Shown: one piece after another, positions 7,931-18,017 of the stretch
Position numbering within the stretch: the stretch's first letter is position 1
Layout of the letters: every line of letters begins with the position of its first letter
DNA from: Tubiluchus corallicola
Lineage: Eukaryota > Priapulida > Priapulimorpha > Priapulimorphida > Tubiluchidae
Direction: 5' to 3'
Length of the DNA stretch: 20,240 bases
NCBI GenBank assembly: GCA_030141605.1
Contig: JAQGDQ010001605.1
Coordinates: 12,501 to 32,740, forward strand
Notes under the pieces: model-generated
Seen by the model: the letters and a program-made list of their open reading frames with translations, nothing else
What the model was told of the DNA's origin: nothing
Database searches by the model: none
Translations under genes and position numbers: made by a program

Positions 7931-9456
7931 TACTACCTCTTGACTCATTACCCCCACACATCTTCTCTATCACAGATAAATCACATGTCCCAGCTTTGAA
8001 GTTTGTTCCTGTTGCAGCCCATAGCGCGCATATCTTTACCAATCTGCATTCTACAAACGTATATAATGCACATATCCTTACTATTTGAGATCCATGGTAC
8101 ATTTAATCTCTCGCGCTGGAGTTCTCGCATCCCTCCTACTTTTAATTAACCGTGCGCTACTGAAGAAAGGGATATTTGATCTGAGGCGAATGTAGTTAAT
8201 AGCGAACAGAGAGAATTGCAAACCGTGTGGATGTATAAACAGAAAGCTGAAAATTAGATCAACTGGGTAGGAATAAGCATGAGAGTAATCAGTGCTGCTC
8301 ACGTTCGGGAAACGCTTGATAAAATTGATTCTCTTTCCCAGTCTATTGAGACGGCTTCAAAGGAAAATGGAACAAACCTGATTGTAACAAGTACAGTAGG
8401 TCTTAAAAATGAGCATGTATATTAAAGGAAACCCCTACGATTTATTAGACTTAGTCTTATATTAATTTACTGTCCAAAATATGCATTTTCTTGCCTATAC
8501 ACATTAGCCATTGTTTCTAATATTTGAATAAAAACCTTGGAAAGTTAATTAACGGCAACCGGACACGACGAACAGCCGTCACAAACTAACAACAGTTTGC
8601 GCAATGGTAAGCACCTTCCCTACGCGTCAAGCACGTTTGGGTAAGCGAGTATTGCTATAGGACGCTGATGTGATGTCACGAAAATGGACTTTACGCCCCC
8701 ACCGAACACCGAAGTTCATGATCATGCTTATCACGGTGCCGCGCCTATTTGTCGGCCAAGTGAATGTGACAAAAAGACGCCATTGCCAATCTTAATGGAT
8801 TCGCTGAGCCGCTCGAGGCTTTGAAAGGTTAACATAATTTAATTATCTGAGGTAATTATTATTTAATCTAAGCTTTGATTTAAAAAAACTGTTGTAGTTT
8901 TCAATATTTTAGACCATACTTCATTTTGAACTAATTTTTACACAATCATCCAGTTTTGCTTTGACTTTAATGACGAGTCAATTTGAGTTTACACACATTT
9001 ATTACAAAAATGAAACTAGAGGCATCTGATTCACTAAGAAAAAAGGTACTTTTTACTATTGACCATGTATCAAAAAATAATGTATACCCTTTATTTTTAT
9101 ATTTATTTTTATATTTGTACTATATTTATAAAGTAACCGAAGTTTGCGTCAAGCAGCACCGCAATCACCCAATATCTTAACATAAACATAGCGCTAATTA
9201 GCATTTCTGTGAATATATGAACAAAACCCCTTTGTCCACCATATTTGGCGAAATTTTAACTACCTTCAATCAATGAAACCACTAGATCTTGAAACATCAC
9301 AAACGTGAGCGACCGCTTAGTCCATTAGAACGAATCAGGTGTTAACCAACTGTTGTTGCCACTTGCTGTCACTTGATGCCACTTGCTGTCACATATTCAT
9401 TTCAGATGCTGCCACTTCAACATGAGTAGAACACTTCGAGTAAAGGGTTGAAAACT
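7931..9456. other. Intergenic; GC-richer island at about 8555-8830
   Basis: About 8555-8830 is richer in G and C than its flanks but contains no sustained open frame or RNA-gene signature that I can recognise. GCCACTTGCTGTCAC is repeated at 9358 and 9378 (20-bp period). The rest is AT-rich and featureless. Confidence 0.6.
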
Positions 9457-9464
9457 AGCTGATT
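9457..9464. other. Left 8-bp target-site duplication
   Basis: AGCTGATT directly precedes the left end of the MITE and is repeated exactly at 9806-9813 after its right end. An 8-bp duplication is characteristic of hAT transposases. Confidence 0.85.
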
Positions 9465-9805
9465 CAGGGCCTATTTCAGCCTAAGCTAGGCCCGGGGAAG
9501 TGGGGCGTGTGAGGTCCCTCGGGGGGGGGGGGATTTTTGAACTGCTAGAACGCCGGAGAAGCATTTTCGAAGAGAAAATATGGAGTTATACAGTTGTTAA
9601 AGGAAAGAACAATTGAAAGAAAAACTGCTTTATTCTCAAGACCAGTCAATACTGGCAAACGGCGCACGTGCGGCAAGAGAGAGAGGGAGAGAGAAGGCAG
9701 CATGTTCGCATAAAGCAAAAAAATGTTACCTTGGCGCGAGGCCCCCCTGGAGGGTGAGGCCCCGGGGAAGTATCCCCACTTCCCCCCCCCATGAAATAGG
9801 CCCTG
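9465..9805. mobile_element. hAT-type MITE, 341 bp, complete ends
   Basis: The element begins CAGGGCCTATTTCA (9465-9478) and ends with its exact reverse complement TGAAATAGGCCCTG (9792-9805). CAGGG-type termini with an 8-bp duplication fit the hAT superfamily. A second perfect inverted pair, GGGGAAGTGGGG (9494-9505) and CCCCACTTCCCC (9774-9785), lies just inside. CCCGGGGAAGT also occurs in direct orientation at 9491 and 9761. Runs of 12 G (9521-9532) and 9 C (9782-9790) flank the AT-rich middle. No transposase fragment is present, so mobility would need an enzyme from elsewhere. The intact termini and exact duplication suggest a fairly recent insertion. Confidence 0.88.
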
Positions 9806-9813
9806 AGCTGATT
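9806..9813. other. Right 8-bp target-site duplication
   Basis: This is an exact copy of the AGCTGATT at 9457-9464. Confidence 0.85.
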
Positions 9814-10381
9814 TGAAAGTTTCAGGTGGATAAAAACATTGTTTTAGCTGATCCTCTTTTTTATTATTTATTAGGCACAAAAATCAATACGTGTATATAT
9901 ATTTTATACACGAGTAAAGGTAAACAGTAGAATTAAATTGGTTAATGATCAATAGAATCAATTAATGATCAATGTGTGTCATGAATGACAGCAAGGAACT
10001 AAGTCCTCAAGCAGATCACTGCCTGCCATCCATCCAGTAGTAGAAACATAGAATTAAAATAAAAATTACAAATACAAATTACATGAAATAAGACAACTTA
10101 CGTAAGATACAAACATTATAAAATTATATTTTGTTTTGATAAGCTTCGTGTGCATAATGGATTACAATTTTTCCAAAAAAGAAATCTTTTTGGAGTTAGT
10201 TTGTAAACAAACACAACCGACTGGGTTCCAATTAGACCCCAATTTAAAACTGGGTCTTATTGTTGCTGTTCAGTGTTCATTTGGATGTGTTTCTTTTACA
10301 GAATTGATCCAAATTCCAGATTATCTATTCGATGTCGTAGAAAAAACGTCTATTGATTTCAAATCCAGAACAAACTGAATG
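9814..10381. other. Intergenic; no supported gene
   Basis: TTAATGATCAAT is repeated at 9942 and 9962. The 80-codon frame at 10136-10378 (+) has ordinary amino acid variety but no domain I recognise, no clear neighbouring exon and no supporting signals, so it is not called as a gene. Confidence 0.55.
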
Positions 10382-10541
10382 AATATCACCCGCGTCATAT
10401 GCCCATTACACTTATTGTAGACATTGGGCAGACAGAACTCTAACATGACAGAATTGTTATAAATCTGCCCAAATATTATCTGGCAGTTAATCTGGCAGAA
10501 ACTAGACACTGCTATGCCAATGGCTTGTCAGTACCACTTCC
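10382..10541 (+). repeat. Anonymous dispersed repeat, copy B
   Basis: This is homologous to 1930-2070 in the same orientation. It contains a perfect 9-bp inverted repeat, TTGGGCAGA (10424-10432) and TCTGCCCAA (10464-10472). The same place in copy A is decayed (TGGGCAG ... CGCCCTC). Both copies lose similarity just after GTACCACTT, which marks a shared end. A non-autonomous transposon or another short interspersed family is possible. Confidence 0.75.
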
Positions 10542-11325
10542 GAGCATTAATGAATATGATGTAGTTCAAATCATAAATGCAACAGAAATATTTATTTTGG
10601 TCTTCTTACTCCAATACATAATTCTTATTGTTAATTCAAAAATACGGTGAATTATTACAGACCCCTGTAGCAACTTCACATGTAAACTTTTTTAGTTTTT
10701 AGCCGTCAATAACAAACTGTCAATTTTTCCCCTAACAGTTTATTGAAATTTGAAACAACTTTTTCGACTAGCTAGTTCTGGATTGCGATTCATTCTACCA
10801 ACGTCATTATTACTAGGACTAGATTGTCATTGGATCACTTACAAATGGACCTATGTTTCTTATACTTAACGAGCCGTCTCCATTTTCAAACCTACATTAG
10901 CATGCCAGTCACGTGACCAGGAATAATGACTGCAGCATTTGTACAGCATCGCAGCATTCACCGGTGAAAGCATTTCTGATAATATACTTCGCCAACTTTA
11001 AGGTTTCCCCACATGAAACCTTTCATTTACGGGCAAAATAAATTGGCAGCAAAACCACAGGATGATTGTTAATAATGAATGCTGCTGAGTGATATGCATC
11101 CTGGAAATGACGCTGATCAAGACATTTGACCAACTGCAGGTCAGACTTGTCACAGGAAGTCATGGAATAATCGTACGTAGGGGAAATGACGTGAAAACTG
11201 CGTTAGACTTGTCTGTGTTACACCTTCAATAAAAAACCTGCATTTTATACTCGTCACATTCTGTAATTTCCTAGAATGATGAAAGAAATTAAACTTGTAA
11301 ATATTGTTCCACTAGTTCTACTATA
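10542..11325. other. Intergenic; palindromic motifs at 10908 and 10957
   Basis: GTCACGTGAC (10908-10917) is a perfect extended E-box palindrome. TTCACCGGTGAA (10957-10968) is a perfect 12-bp palindrome. GCAGCATT occurs at 10933 and 10952 between and beside them. No gene is visible within the stretch. Confidence 0.5.
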
Positions 11326-11345
11326 CTAGTAGTAGTGGCAGCAGT

Positions 11346-11376
<31 letters not shown>

Positions 11377-11780
11377 GCAGCAGCACCAGCAGTAGTAGTA
11401 GTAATTGTAGTAGTAGCAGCAGTAGTAGCAGTAGTAGTAGTAATAGTGGCAGCAGCAGCAGCAGTACTAGTAGTAGTAGTAGTAATTGTAGTAGTAGCAG
11501 CAGTAGTAGCAGTAGTAGTAGTAATAGTGGCAGCAGCAGCAGCAGTACTAGCAGTAGTAGTAGTAATTGTAGTAGTAGCAGCAGTAGTAGCAGTAGTAGT
11601 AGTAGTAATAGTGGCAGCAGCAGCAGCAGTACTAGTAGTAGCACCACCAGCAGCAGCAGCAGCAGCAGCATTAGCAGTAGCAGTAGCAGCAGCAGCAGCA
11701 GTAGCAGCAGCAGCAGTACTAGTAGTAGCACCACCACCAGCAGCAGCAGCATTAGCAGTAGCAGCAGTAGTAGCAGTAAT
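11326..11780. repeat. Compound (GTA/GCA)n trinucleotide block with 81-bp higher-order units
   Basis: The block is built from AGT and AGC triplets. The rare interruption TAATTG recurs at 11402, 11483 and 11564, so an 81-bp unit was amplified three times. Further on, GTACTAGTAGTAGCACCACC recurs at 11629 and 11716 (87 bp apart). The triplet pattern keeps frames open on both strands (poly Ala/Val and poly Leu), with no sign of a flanking coding exon. Confidence 0.95.
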
Positions 11781-12988
11781 GTTTGTTCTCCATATTTAAG
11801 TATAACAGAAAGTTTTAATATTACATAACAATTTTTGCACTTTCAGAAATATATTTGGAGCATTTTAATCATTCCGTGAGGTAGATTTATGTTGCCAAAG
11901 ACCTTTTTCAATAGCTAACTCGTGGAAATTAATCGCAAACGTACAATATTTTAATAAATAATTTTCTCTCATCATAAAACCCTGACACTAAACCTGGATT
12001 AATATTTACATAGTACACGTATTTTTATCTCTTGAGAAGTACCTTCAAGCACAGATCTTCGCTCAGACAGAATACATGAAATCCTTGAATTATTTAATTT
12101 ACTATGAGAATTTATTACATAATAAGAAAATATAAGTTTGGCCTGTAGCAATTACTCGCTTCGTTTCATCGCTTTTACCACTTGCAGTATTCCTTTTGCT
12201 TTTAAAAGAGAGTCTTTTATGTAAGACTCCTTCACATAACAAAACGTTCTTCATAAATTATGAAATGTATTACTGACTGACGCGGCAGACTGCTTTGCTT
12301 TACACTTTAAGACGAGTTGCGGAGGTACACTTAACCATTGACCTACTAAAATGCGCGTGCGCACAACGAATCCGTGAAAAGACTCATTCATATTGCGGCT
12401 AATTTGCAAAACGGTCTGAGTAAATTATGAAATGCATTATATTTATATTTTTTACATTTTATTTTATATTTTTAACAAAAAAACTTTCTGAAACCAGCTA
12501 ACTTACGAAATTGTACAATAATCAGTCTGCAACTCTTTGGTTGTCATCATAGTTTGTATCATTATGCAGTTTCGTAATGACTAATGACATTCATTATCGA
12601 ATGGCTTTCTATTTCTGTAAATCTGGAACAGTCATGAATAAGCTGACTCTGAATAGCATCAAATTATCATAAATGTCTGTAAAGAAAGAGAAAGTGGCTT
12701 CATTAAATAATAATTGGATACGTTAACATATATATTAATCACAGTTATTATAATATAATCAAAATATAATGTTATTAAAATATGGTCATAAATTCCGAGT
12801 GAAATGAAAACTCTTAATCTTTATCAATTTAAAAAAGCATGAAAGAATTACGTACTGCAACGGTATACTTAACTCACAATTTTACTCATACTGATCTCAA
12901 GTTACTAACAAAACTTATTTTGTTCTAATGTACGTTATAACTGATGAAAATACTATGTAATGTTAATTGTCAATTGTTTCACTTATCT
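11781..12988. other. Intergenic, AT-rich; nothing recognised
   Basis: This is AT-rich DNA with no gene-like open frame and no repeat that I could match elsewhere in the window. Confidence 0.7.
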
Positions 12989-13127
12989 GGAGGAGGACTC
13001 AAAAGCTCAATGCTCATTCCTCCTCCTCACAGTAACTCGTTCATTTTATAAATTTTTTTTCATTGTAATGACAATTTGTATGTATGTTTGTGATGCTATG
13101 GAATAAATTCATAATTCATAATTCGTA
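12989..13127 (+). mobile_element. Possible LINE 3' untranslated tail (hairpin plus short tandem tail)
   Basis: GGAGGAGGA (12989-12997) pairs perfectly with TCCTCCTCC (13018-13026) across a 20-nt loop. About 70 bp later AATAAA-like sequence leads into TTCATAA repeated twice and a part copy (about 13108-13125). A stem-loop followed by a short microsatellite tail resembles the 3' end of some LINE clades. No reverse-transcriptase sequence was found upstream, so this is tentative. Confidence 0.3.
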
Positions 13128-13762
13128 AGAATGCTGTTAGAATAAGCGTGGCGACAACTAGAGGAATTTTAAAGTACAAGGCCAATACAATCTTAAACGA
13201 AATGAAATTTTTTTGGATCCGTTAAAAAGTTTCTTTAAGGTTTCAATTAAATTTGCAAATAATCATTGGAATTTTTTGCATGCTCCTTTGAAGGGAACCT
13301 AAGGCTCAAAAAATTGTTTCGTTCGCTTAGTCTGGTAAACAATTTTTACCTGTACCAGATGATAGATGGGACCTTAGTGTTTATTGCCTGGATGTATTAA
13401 TTTTCAGGTGGGCCTTGTAGGAGGTATGGGCCGATTTGTTGGACCACACCCAAAAACCCTTGTTAGTGTCAGGCAAAGAGTTGTTCATTGTTGCATCCAT
13501 CTAGGCCTTAAATATTGTCCAAAATGTTTGTTGTAATCCTTTTTATTTTTCCTAAACTACGTCCTTTTTCAATTGTAAGTTTTTTCAACAATGCAGCGTA
13601 CTACTGTCCACATTGTCATATAAAATTCCGGTATCTATGGTTACTCACAGTGGGGTTGTAGTGTAACATGGGACATTCTACGAAGCTACGGCCAAAAAAC
13701 ATGCTTGCTTAAATATACTTATGTTTAAACATGACGTTCAAAGTAATATTACGTTCAGAACG
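13128..13762. other. Intergenic; nothing recognised
   Basis: No gene, RNA or repeat signature was seen here. Confidence 0.65.
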
Positions 13763-14159
13763 TTATCTTGAAGCCCCAGTTTTAATATCGTAATGAAATT
13801 GTTCCACCACTGTGCAATTATCACGTTTGGAAACGTTCCGACGCACCTCATTGATTGCGTTAATGGCGTTTTTGGCAGAAGCCTCTAGGTCAGAAGCTCT
13901 CTCTCTCTCTCTCTGGTTTATGTTTTGTATCAGACCAGAAGCCATTTCTCACAGCTCTCGTTAAAACAAGTGGGTCAGATGAAAAGCAGCACCAAAAAGC
14001 ACCTACGTTATTATCTAGTATCAATGTATTATAAGTTATAATCTGAAATATATACAAAGGTATACAAAGTGTTGAATTCAAACAGATCTGCCCCCCACCA
14101 TGCGTGCCTACAGTGATTATCGTTCTTTGAACACGATTTTTCCAGATTTCAACGTCCAC
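13763..14159 (-). other. Possible decayed coding fragment interrupted by a CT run
   Basis: Two overlapping minus frames (14159-13890 and 13945-13763) abut at a CT microsatellite (13893-13913). The lower one reads SDLEASAKNAINAINEVRRN and onward with balanced composition. That is more protein-like than the background, but I recognise no family. It could be an exon or transposase relic whose frame is shifted at the microsatellite, or simple chance. Confidence 0.2.
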
Positions 14160-15015
14160 TGCGTTCTGGTTTTGAAATGCACTGTTGCACGCTATATACG
14201 TGATGGCTTTGTTATAATGATAATTTAGTAACCAAACACGTTAACAGAATAATATTTCAAGCTTTAGGCACATACCATAGTCAACGTTAGTTCTTACCAA
14301 GTGTCTGTCAGTTAACAATAGTTATAACTTAACAATAAGAAGTATTGAAAGGCTTCGATAATAAATGAATTCTCAGATTTAAATCTATTTCATTTCAAGA
14401 AGATGGAAATCATTTTTCACGGTGTTCATTTATTGAAGCTTCATATTTATGCTTAGCTTATGTAATATTACTAACAGGCAGTACTAATTATACTTTTACT
14501 ATTATAATAGTAAACTTTAGATATTTTGTTCTATGTACCAACAAACAAAAGCTGTAAAATGGTGGCCTTGAAAATGACACTTTCTCTCTTCATTAATTCA
14601 CCAAGTTGGTAGTTGGTAATTGGCTACACGGACGCTGGTAATGCAATAGCGTTATTATCAGGCTGGCAATAAGACAGTTTAATTAGCCAATGGAACATTT
14701 TATTCATGGACACTTACTTGCTAGAAGACCAGAGTCGCCTTGTCCATGGCTGTACGAGTAACTTGGTTTGAACATCACAAATGGAAAATTTTTGAAATTT
14801 TCCATGTTTGCCTTGAATTGAGCGTCGGCATTACAACCTAAGATGTACTTACTAATAACGCCCATAACGATAATCATAGATCAGAATAATCATAACAGAT
14901 TTGTAGTCCAAATGAATAGGAATAACAACCTGGATGAGAATCAATTTTTCACAGATTTAAGGATTAACTAGCCATTACTAGTTAAGTTTTATTAGTAAAC
15001 GAATTAGGCTTAAAT
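14160..15015. other. Intergenic, AT-rich; nothing recognised
   Basis: No gene or repeat is supported before the foldback element. Confidence 0.65.
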
Positions 15016-15027
15016 AATTTGTATATA

Positions 15028-15218
15028 CAAGTTAATTTTTTATTAGTGGCGTATAAAAACATTTATTAAAATCACGACTTTATTAAAACGTTTAATTTAC
15101 TTAGTTAAAAATCATGTCAAACGTTTTGACAGCAGTAAGAATCTCTGTCAAAACATTTCACATGATTTTTAATTATGTAAATTAAAAGTTTTAATAAAGT
15201 TGTGGTGTTTTAACTATC
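15028..15218. mobile_element. Foldback/MITE-like hairpin element with 12-bp flanking direct repeats
   Basis: About 69 bp (15064-15132) is inverted at 15145-15213 around a 12-nt loop. ACTTTATTAAAAC, TTTAATTTAC, TTAAAAATCATGT and GTTTTGACAG are shared by the arms, which differ by roughly a dozen substitutions. AATTTGTATATA occurs at 15016-15027 and 15219-15230. The extreme ends between these direct repeats hold AGTTAA and TTAACT as inverted matches. The structure suits a small foldback transposon. The 12-bp repeat is longer than most target duplications and is AT-rich, so the exact borders are uncertain. A long hairpin RNA is an alternative reading. Confidence 0.6.
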
Positions 15219-15476
15219 AATTTGTATATATTGAAAAAGTTTAAAAGCATTAAAAGAGAAGCTTGCAACAGAGTACAGAGTTGGTGGTATTTCTCATTGA
15301 CGCTCCATAATAGCACTGGAATTGGCTAGTATGAGATGACAAGCTCATGATTTGAATTTTACTTCTTAGTCTCCATCACAGGATTTAAGTTTCTTTTTTA
15401 CACAATCTTTATTATGATCGCGGTTCACTTTGTCATTCGTTAACATGCTTTCTTTTTGGAGGTTACATGTTCGATT

Positions 15477-15532
15477 CCACGGCCAGGTAATAAGCTTATA
15501 AAGTCCACGGCCAGGTAATAAGGTTATAAAGT
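15477..15532. repeat. 28-bp direct duplication
   Basis: The segment starting CCACGGCCAGGTAATAAG at 15477-15504 is repeated immediately at 15505-15532 with one substitution (AAGCTTATA versus AAGGTTATA). Confidence 0.92.
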
Positions 15533-15625
15533 CGTAGCTGTCGTTCCTGCCCAGGGTTGTCTGCACTGTTGCCGATCTTGTTGGCGTTGTTCCAGATTAG
15601 GCAGTGTTTATGTGGATGTATATGG

Positions 15626-15876
15626 CTGTAGCTTGCAGCTGCAACTATAATTTGTAGTTTGTAGCTATCACTGTAGCTTGTAGCTACAAGTGTAGCCTTG
15701 TAGCTTGCAGCTACAACTGTAGCTTGTAGTTTGCAGTTATCACTGTAGCTTGTAGCTACAACTATAGTTTGTAGTTTGTAGCTATCACTGTAGCTTGTAG
15801 CTAAAAGTGTAGCCTTGTAGCTTGCAGCTACAACTGTAGCTTGTAGTTTGCAGTTATCACTGTAGCTTGCAACTGC
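15626..15876. repeat. 117-bp tandem repeat made of TGTAGCTTG-type subunits
   Basis: TGTAGCCTTG recurs at 15691 and 15808, 117 bp apart. TATCACTGTAGCTTG recurs at about 15666, 15738, 15783 and 15855, giving alternating 72- and 45-bp steps. Since 117 is a multiple of three, one minus-strand frame (15915-15496, 139 codons) stays open with a 39-residue periodicity. I treat it as a repeat artefact, because its flanks show no coding signal. Confidence 0.9.
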
Positions 15877-16728
15877 GGGTAGTTTTTTAACTGAATCTGG
15901 CAATAATTGTTGCATTACATTTTAAAACTAAAATCTAAAACGTTCGTTCCGATCACATTCATATATTATAGGCATGAAAACGTTTCTAGGCTACTACGTC
16001 ATCGCTACCCTGACCTATATAACTGCACCCTTTCATGAAATTGGGCAATTTTTCCCCAATCAATCGTGGTAATTAAGTCTCTATCGATCACACACACATA
16101 TATATGTATATTCTCCAGATGACCCGGTTTCAGGGCTTGCGTCGTTAATGGCTTTGTGGCGTGCTCTGGTTAATGTACTACGTCGCTAAATATGCATTAG
16201 AAGAAACGACGACATTTAATAGCCAACCTACAGGGAAAGGTACTTACAGCAACCCAACACTTAAATATACTCCTGGCGCTTTTACATGCATTTTGCATTC
16301 AGTGGAAAAGAAGACGGTGTTCTCAGAATTCGTGCATTTCATGAATGAGTGAGCTTATTGGTTTTCCCACACGAGTGTAAGCAACGTTTTTTCAACTTTG
16401 TCTTTTTTTAATTTTCCATAAATCGCATAATGATTTTCACAAGCGGGTGATTGACCAACACTTTTTCAACTTTATGATTTTTTTCATTTTGTTGTACTTA
16501 CAAGATTTTCTTTCACCACACATTGAAGCAGTTTATTGTAAGCATCTGTTTTTTGGTAAACCATTTTGTAATTATTGTTTCGTACCATTGAATGTACATT
16601 GCTTTTTGTCGGATAGGAGAATAAATTCATATTTAAAGCTAAACTGGACCCAATCTTAAACCGTAGGTCAAAACAACCTACTCTTTAAAATATTGAAAGG
16701 AAACATACTATTTTTTCAAAAACGAAAA
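15877..16728. other. Intergenic; weak 75-bp duplication near 16370-16475
   Basis: AACGTTTTTTCAACTTT (16383) and AACACTTTTTCAACTTT (16457), each preceded by a CACA...GTG-like stretch, suggest one old tandem duplication. A short (CA)(TA) run lies near 16090-16109. No gene is supported. Confidence 0.5.
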
Positions 16729-16819
16729 TTGTTGCTGCTGTTGTTGTTGTTGTTGTTGTCATCATCATCATCAGCAGCAGCAGTAGCAGCAGCAGCAGCA
16801 TGATCATCATCATTATTAT
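16729..16819. repeat. Compound trinucleotide microsatellite
   Basis: Successive TTG, TCA, GCA and ATC triplet runs follow one another over about 90 bp. Confidence 0.95.
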
Positions 16820-17304
16820 AGCTCCAAGATTCACTCAGCTGTGGGCTTATCAGAGTACATGGTAGATCTTAATGTAATGCGACAAACCTGCACGTGGCAG
16901 AAACGCCTTTGTCAGTTCACTGTTTCATCTTAAAGGATTAGCAAGATTCCGGTCTCGCCATCCACGTAAAACAGACCCACTACCGAGTGCTGGATTCAGT
17001 CTTGTAAAGTGCATGACTTCCGATGTTCAGAAAACGTAAAGAGTTAAATATAGCGACAAACTGTATTTCGTTACAAATTTCCATTTCATTTTTGTTAATT
17101 TTTAAAAACGTTTCGCATATTTTGCAGAACAGCTCATTAAAGCTCACAAGTTTCTGAGCTGTTATTAAAGAACAAGATTACCATCGTTATAATTATTCAT
17201 TAATTTATATAGTTAGTAGGCGGGCCAGGATCAAATTTATGGACACAATTTCGAAAAATTAAATAAGGCATGTGGTCTATATTTTAAATGGCTCATAAAC
17301 TATA
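16820..17304. other. Intergenic; nothing recognised
   Basis: No gene or RNA signature was seen. ATGGACACAATTTCGAAA at 17239-17256 resembles part of the inverted-repeat segment at 1028-1077. Confidence 0.6.
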
Positions 17305-17527
17305 GTGATGATGATGATGATGATAATGATGGTGGTGGTGATGATGATGGTGATAGTGATGATGATGGTGATGATGATGATGATGGTGGTGGTGGTGACG
17401 GTGATGGTGATGATGTTGATGATGATGGTGATGATGATGGTGATGATAAATATGATGATGGTGATGGTGATGATGATGATGATGACGGTGATGGTGATGA
17501 TGATGATGGTGTTGATGATGATGATGG

Positions 17528-17607
<80 letters not shown>
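17305..17607. repeat. (GAT)n/(GGT) trinucleotide microsatellite
   Basis: An interrupted GAT/GGT portion (17305-17527) is followed by about 80 bp of uninterrupted TGA triplets (17528-17607). Open frames of poly-Met (+) and poly-His (-) are artefacts. Confidence 0.97.
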
Positions 17608-17609
<2 letters not shown>

Positions 17610-18017
17610 TCACTGCTTTTAATTTAGCCCTGAAATCCCTTGCAATCATCAAAATAAATGTATTAAATTAACGACCTTTACTAATAGAAGGGCCATGTTG
17701 CACCATTATAGTGTGATTTAAACCTGCTAAAACTAAAAGATAGATATAAATTAGAATTCACCACAGAATCAAACATAACACTCTTCCAGCATTGTATCTG
17801 ATTACTATTAATCTGTAGACACAACACGTGATTAGAACACAAGATCTGCAAGCACCAGCAATTACTACATTAAACGCTTCAATAGAAGTCTGAAATACCA
17901 GGGAGCTGTGAAATAGCCTTCTTAATTATAAGAAAATTACTTTCTATTATAATCAAATGTAATACTATAGATCTAGTCTTATAACTAGCTGTTGTGGAGA
18001 TCCACTAGAATTAAATA
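17608..18017. other. Intergenic; nothing recognised
   Basis: This is AT-rich DNA with no gene-like frame. It forms the upstream flank of heat-shock module copy 3. Confidence 0.6.

Noticed and set aside
7400-8102. Long open frames on both strands of the CT tract
   Set aside because: They are poly Ser-Leu and poly Arg-Glu products of a dinucleotide repeat, which opens frames on both strands at once.
9545-9880. 111-codon minus frame across the MITE
   Set aside because: It spans the right terminus of the element and its target duplication, so it is a chance frame.
11321-11799. Poly-Leu and poly-Ala/Val frames
   Set aside because: They come from a triplet repeat open on both strands; there are no non-repetitive coding flanks.
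15461-15490. Pol III B-box-like GTTCGATTCC at 15469-15478 (tRNA or SINE)
   Set aside because: No A box lies at suitable distance and the flanks cannot form a T-arm or acceptor stem, so a tRNA or SINE is not supported.
17293-17652. Poly-His and poly-Met frames
   Set aside because: They are direct translations of the GAT triplet microsatellite.
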